Positions 45,474 to 48,358 of a DNA stretch of 48,358 nt are shown in pieces. The position numbers and the translations under genes were made by a program. This stretch comes from Aerococcus agrisoli (GTDB lineage: Bacteria; Bacillota; Bacilli; Lactobacillales; Aerococcaceae). Each line of letters opens with the position of its first letter. Position 1 is the first letter of the stretch. The notes beneath the pieces were generated by a model. It was not told where the DNA came from and made no database searches. It saw only the letters and a program-made list of their open reading frames with translations. The stretch lies in contig NZ_RKMG01000017.1 of NCBI RefSeq assembly GCF_003797145.1, positions 1 through 48,358 on the forward strand. Direction: 5' to 3'.

Positions 45474-45836
45474 ATGAACAAAGTATATACAGAAGATGGC
45501 ATTTATCTTGAAGAATTAAATGATGGTCAAGTTCGTATTGGTTTATCTGCGTATGGGTCTGATGCGGTAGGAGAAGTTTCTTACTTTACCTTTTTAAATG
45601 AAGACGAGCTTGTAGCAGATCAACCTTTTTTCTCAGTAGAAGGTTCTAAAGCAGTAACGGATATGGTAGCACCGATTTCAGGGAAAGTTGTTGAACGTCA
45701 TGATGCATTAGTTGACGAACCTGAAATTCTAAATGCCTTAGATGAAAAAGAAAAATGGATTGTAACCGTGCAAACAGAACAAGCTGTTGCTTGGGATCAA
45801 TTTTTAGCTGAAGATTTACCGATTGAAGAAGCTTAA
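45474..45836 (+). CDS. GcvH-like lipoyl protein
   Basis: 120 residues, lipoyl-domain fold of the glycine-cleavage H protein. YTEDGIYLEEL at the start, IGLSAYGSDAVGEVSYF, and the lipoyl-lysine hairpin VEGSKAVTDMVAPISGKVVE with Lys59. No gcvT, gcvP or lipoate ligase is near. In many Lactobacillales a lone GcvH-like protein serves as a lipoyl carrier or in a lipoylation/ADP-ribosylation module. It has its own ribosome site (AAAGGAG) and a strong terminator. Confidence 0.85.
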   Translation: MNKVYTEDGIYLEELNDGQVRIGLSAYGSDAVGEVSYFTFLNEDELVADQPFFSVEGSKAVTDMVAPISGKVVERHDALVDEPEILNALDEKEKWIVTVQTEQAVAWDQFLAEDLPIEEA

Positions 45837-45844
45837 GAAATCGA

Positions 45845-45894
45845 AAACCTAGTTTAGATTGTATAAATAAGATACAATCAAACTAGGTTTTTTT
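45845..45894 (+). terminator. terminator of the GcvH-like gene
   Basis: A 19-bp stem with one bulged A at 45856 (45845-45864 with 45872-45890), 7-base loop and seven T. Confidence 0.92.
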
Positions 45895-45914
45895 GATAAA
45901 TCATTTCGTCATCT

Positions 45915-45934
45915 GTCAGTATGAGTTAACTGAC
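45915..45934. repeat. inverted repeat just upstream of the ABC transporter
   Basis: GTCAGT (45915-45920) and ACTGAC (45929-45934) with an 8-base centre, five bases before the ribosome site. It could be an operator or a small leader hairpin. No convincing -10/-35 was found around it. Confidence 0.35.
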
Positions 45935-45953
45935 GACTAAGGAGATAAACAAA

Positions 45954-48290
45954 ATGTTAGCATTAAAAAATTTAAAGAAAACATATGTTGTGGGTGGCAC
46001 AACAACGCACGCCTTAAATGATGTATCGTTGTCATTTAGAAAACAGGAATTTGTGGCGATACTAGGGCCTTCTGGTTCTGGGAAAACGACCTTATTAAAT
46101 GTGATTGGTGGCCTTGATCAATATGATTCAGGGGATATGATTATCAATGGTCAATCTACCAAAAACTTTAAGGATATTGATTGGGATGCCTACCGTAATA
46201 ATTCAATTGGCTTTGTTTTCCAATCATATAATATTATTGGTCATCTGGATGTGATTTCCAACGTTGAGTTAGGAATGACCTTATCAGGTGTTAGCAAGGC
46301 TGAAAAACATGCGAAAGCAGAAGAAGCTTTAACCCGAGTTGGTTTAAAAGACCATATGAACAAACAACCTAACCAATTATCTGGTGGACAATTACAACGT
46401 GTGGCTATAGCACGTGCCTTAGCTAATGATCCGGATGTGTTGTTATGTGATGAACCGACTGGAGCCTTAGATTCAGAAACTGGGCTACAAATTATGGAAT
46501 TGATTCAAGAGCTAGCGCAAGAAAAATTGGTTATTATGGTTACCCATGATGCAGACTTGGCATATCAATATGCAAATCGTATTATCAAGTTTAAGGATGG
46601 GGAAGTATTAGATGATTCAAATCCTTATGATAATACAGATGGTGACGCTAAATTAGATATGAAACGCACTGGTATGTCTTATCTAACTGCCTTGAATCTT
46701 TCGTTTAAAAATATTATGACGAAAAAAGGGCGTACATTTATTACGTCATTTGCCTCAAGCATTGGGATTATATCAATTGCTGTCGTTTTATCTTTATCAA
46801 ATGGGTTCCAAAAACAAATTGATGCAACTCAGGCTGAAACGAGTGCGCAATATCCAATTACTGTGGCTAGTGTAGCGAATAATTCGACCGCAATCACGAT
46901 TTCAAATGAAGAACAAACAGCTTATCCATCTACAGATACTGTCATTGCTAGTGAAGATGAAGCTACGGCCAATCAACATGAAAATAACCTTACGCAAGAA
47001 TATGTAGATTATGTTCAAGATATCGATCCATCACTTATTGCAGCCCTGAATTATACCTATGCAGCTCAAATGAATATGCTACGTGAAGTAGATGGAGAAG
47101 TGCAATCAGTTGTCTTCTCTAATTATGAACAAGATTCTGCAACCGGAGATATTCAAAGCTTCTATGCAACTGAAATGGGAACGGGTGCTTCTACCTTCCC
47201 AGAATCTCCAGAGGGTGATGACAATGCCTTCTTGAGCGAAAATTATGATGTACTAGCTGGTGACTTGCCAAGTGAAACAACAGACCTTGTGCTTGTTGTA
47301 GATAAATTTAATAACGTCAATATCAATGCCTTAAACAACTTAGGTTTTAGTTATGAAGATGGGGAAGCCATCAATTTTGACGACATTATCGGCACTGAAA
47401 TTAGCCTAGTAAGTAATGATGCCTACTATCAAGAATTGCCTACAGGTAATTTTGTGCCAAATCAAGATATAGCTGTAGTTTATGACAATGACTCGAATCA
47501 AACCTTACGTATAGCTGCTGTAATTCGTCCAAAAGAAGATGCAACGATGGCTATCTTAAATCAAGGTATCAACTATTCGAACGCATTAACGCAAGAAGTA
47601 ATTGCTGATAGCCAAGATTCTGCCATTGTTCAAGCGCAAAAAGATAGTGACCTATCAGTGATTACCGGTCAAACCCTAGATGAGGAAGCTAAAGCAACAG
47701 CCTTAACAAGTTTAGGTGCAGACGCAATGCCGACTTCTATCATGATTTATCCAAAAGATTTTGAAACGAAAGATCAAGTATTGGATTACTTAGATGCCTA
47801 TAACGAGGATAAAGCTGAAGAAGATAAAATTCTTTATACCGATTTAGCAAGTACCATGACTGAGTTAACAGGTGGTTTGATGGATGCCACAACTTATGTG
47901 CTTGTTGCATTTGCAGGTATTTCACTCGTGACATCAATGATTATGATTGGGATTATTACCTATACTTCAGTCCTTGAACGTACCAAAGAAATTGGTGTTT
48001 TGAAAGCCTTAGGTGCACGTAAGAAAGATATTACCCGTGTGTTTGACTCTGAAACATTAATTCTAGGTGTTCTATCGGGCCTATTGGGTGTTGCCGTAGC
48101 CTATGCCTTAACATTCCCAATTAATACGATTATCGAAAATCTGACAGACTTGAAAAATGTAGCGCAATTAGATCCACGACATGCAGTCATCTTATTGATC
48201 ATTTCGACTGTATTAACTGTACTTGGCGGTCACATTCCTGCTCGTATGGCGGCGAAAAAAGATGCTGCTGAAGCTTTGCGTGCAGACTAG
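45954..48290 (+). CDS. MacB-type ABC transporter, fused ATPase and FtsX-like permease
   Basis: 778 residues. The N-terminal ATPase (1-225) has Walker A GPSGSGKT (38-45), Q-loop FVFQSYNI, signature [15 protein letters not shown], Walker [13 protein letters not shown] and His in [10 protein letters not shown] membrane helix at about 255-275 ([16 protein letters not shown]) is followed by a large extracellular domain (about 280-635). Three C-terminal helices form the FtsX domain with [18 protein letters not shown]. This topology is that of MacB/BceAB-like mechanotransmission pumps, used for peptide antibiotics or envelope tasks. No two-component genes are in the window. AAGGAG site. The substrate is unknown. 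Confidence 0.88.
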   Translation: MLALKNLKKTYVVGGTTTHALNDVSLSFRKQEFVAILGPSGSGKTTLLNVIGGLDQYDSGDMIINGQSTKNFKDIDWDAYRNNSIGFVFQSYNIIGHLDVISNVELGMTLSGVSKAEKHAKAEEALTRVGLKDHMNKQPNQLSGGQLQRVAIARALANDPDVLLCDEPTGALDSETGLQIMELIQELAQEKLVIMVTHDADLAYQYANRIIKFKDGEVLDDSNPYDNTDGDAKLDMKRTGMSYLTALNLSFKNIMTKKGRTFITSFASSIGIISIAVVLSLSNGFQKQIDATQAETSAQYPITVASVANNSTAITISNEEQTAYPSTDTVIASEDEATANQHENNLTQEYVDYVQDIDPSLIAALNYTYAAQMNMLREVDGEVQSVVFSNYEQDSATGDIQSFYATEMGTGASTFPESPEGDDNAFLSENYDVLAGDLPSETTDLVLVVDKFNNVNINALNNLGFSYEDGEAINFDDIIGTEISLVSNDAYYQELPTGNFVPNQDIAVVYDNDSNQTLRIAAVIRPKEDATMAILNQGINYSNALTQEVIADSQDSAIVQAQKDSDLSVITGQTLDEEAKATALTSLGADAMPTSIMIYPKDFETKDQVLDYLDAYNEDKAEEDKILYTDLASTMTELTGGLMDATTYVLVAFAGISLVTSMIMIGIITYTSVLERTKEIGVLKALGARKKDITRVFDSETLILGVLSGLLGVAVAYALTFPINTIIENLTDLKNVAQLDPRHAVILLIISTVLTVLGGHIPARMAAKKDAAEALRAD

Positions 48291-48338
48291 TCACTCGTCA
48301 ACAACTGAAATCGCACAAACAAAAAAGCTGAGACTTTG

Positions 48339-48358
48339 TATAGTGGACCCAAAAAGTT
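48339..48358. repeat. 20-bp terminal inverted repeat, right copy (probable insertion-element end)
   Basis: TATAGTGGACCCAAAAAGTT is the exact reverse complement of bases 2-21. Just before it, an A-run and GCTGAGACTTT follow the stop of the ABC transporter. This looks like the 5' arm of its terminator, with the 3' arm missing beyond the element. Only the end of the element is in the window, so its type cannot be confirmed. Confidence 0.55.

Overview
The window is AT-rich, with dense operons, strong AGGAGG-type ribosome sites and short gaps. The gene set is typical of Lactobacillales: CcpA with a cre box, a comG pseudopilin operon, an ntp-type V-ATPase, and the folD-xseAB-ispA-tlyA-recN block without dxs. 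My best guess for family is Aerococcaceae or Carnobacteriaceae; I cannot fix the genus from sequence alone. Almost everything is ordinary chromosomal core. There is no prophage, CRISPR array, complete transposase gene or rRNA operon, and no gene-free stretch over 300 bases apart from the tRNA-bearing gap at 41868-42230.

Layout. 1-1125: a GyrI-like protein and methylglyoxal synthase (minus strand). 1316-3254: racE-rdgB-yfcE operon (cell-wall D-Glu, nucleotide-pool cleaning, phosphoesterase). 3355-4221: MscS channel. 4440-6795: DUF948 and YtxH envelope proteins, then ccpA with its own cre site. 6919-8289: a capA-like gene broken by one in-frame TAA. 8541-10184: the ACT/UPF0210 pair of unknown function. 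10427-12939: a fructose-type EIIC-like membrane protein with an unusual soluble N-domain, then an aldo/keto reductase. 13019-17512: class A PBP, diacylglycerol-kinase-like lipid kinase and YebC. 17634-26156 (minus): a nine-gene V/A-type ATPase operon. 26388-30608: comGA-GG, in which ComGG carries a serine-rich 60-bp tandem repeat. 30776-33616: pepP, efp, asp23-like and nusB. 33718-41867: folD-xseA-xseB-ispA-tlyA-recN-miaA-hflX. 41942-42015: tRNA-Arg(UCU). 42231-48290: Ser/Asp/Glu-rich lipoprotein, YihY membrane protein, RodA-type SEDS protein, GcvH-like protein and a MacB-type ABC transporter.

How the parts work together. Envelope growth is represented by racE, the PBP, RodA, YihY and the lipid kinase. 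DNA uptake and recombination are represented by comG, recN and xseAB. Ion homeostasis rests on the V-ATPase, and carbon control on CcpA. Most units are closed by clear rho-independent terminators.

Most interesting signals. (1) The two window ends carry the same 20-bp sequence in inverted orientation. In each case it sits directly after what looks like the 5' arm of the terminator of the adjacent gene, as if one insertion element had entered terminator loops at both sites. (2) A perfect-repeat Ser-rich domain lies inside the minor pseudopilin ComGG. (3) capA has a single in-frame stop. (4) IspA has a degenerate second Asp-rich motif. (5) An EIIC-like permease lacks recognisable IIA/IIB phosphorylation motifs and has a palindromic operator upstream. 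(6) A 16-bp palindrome with a com-box-like core lies upstream of comGA.
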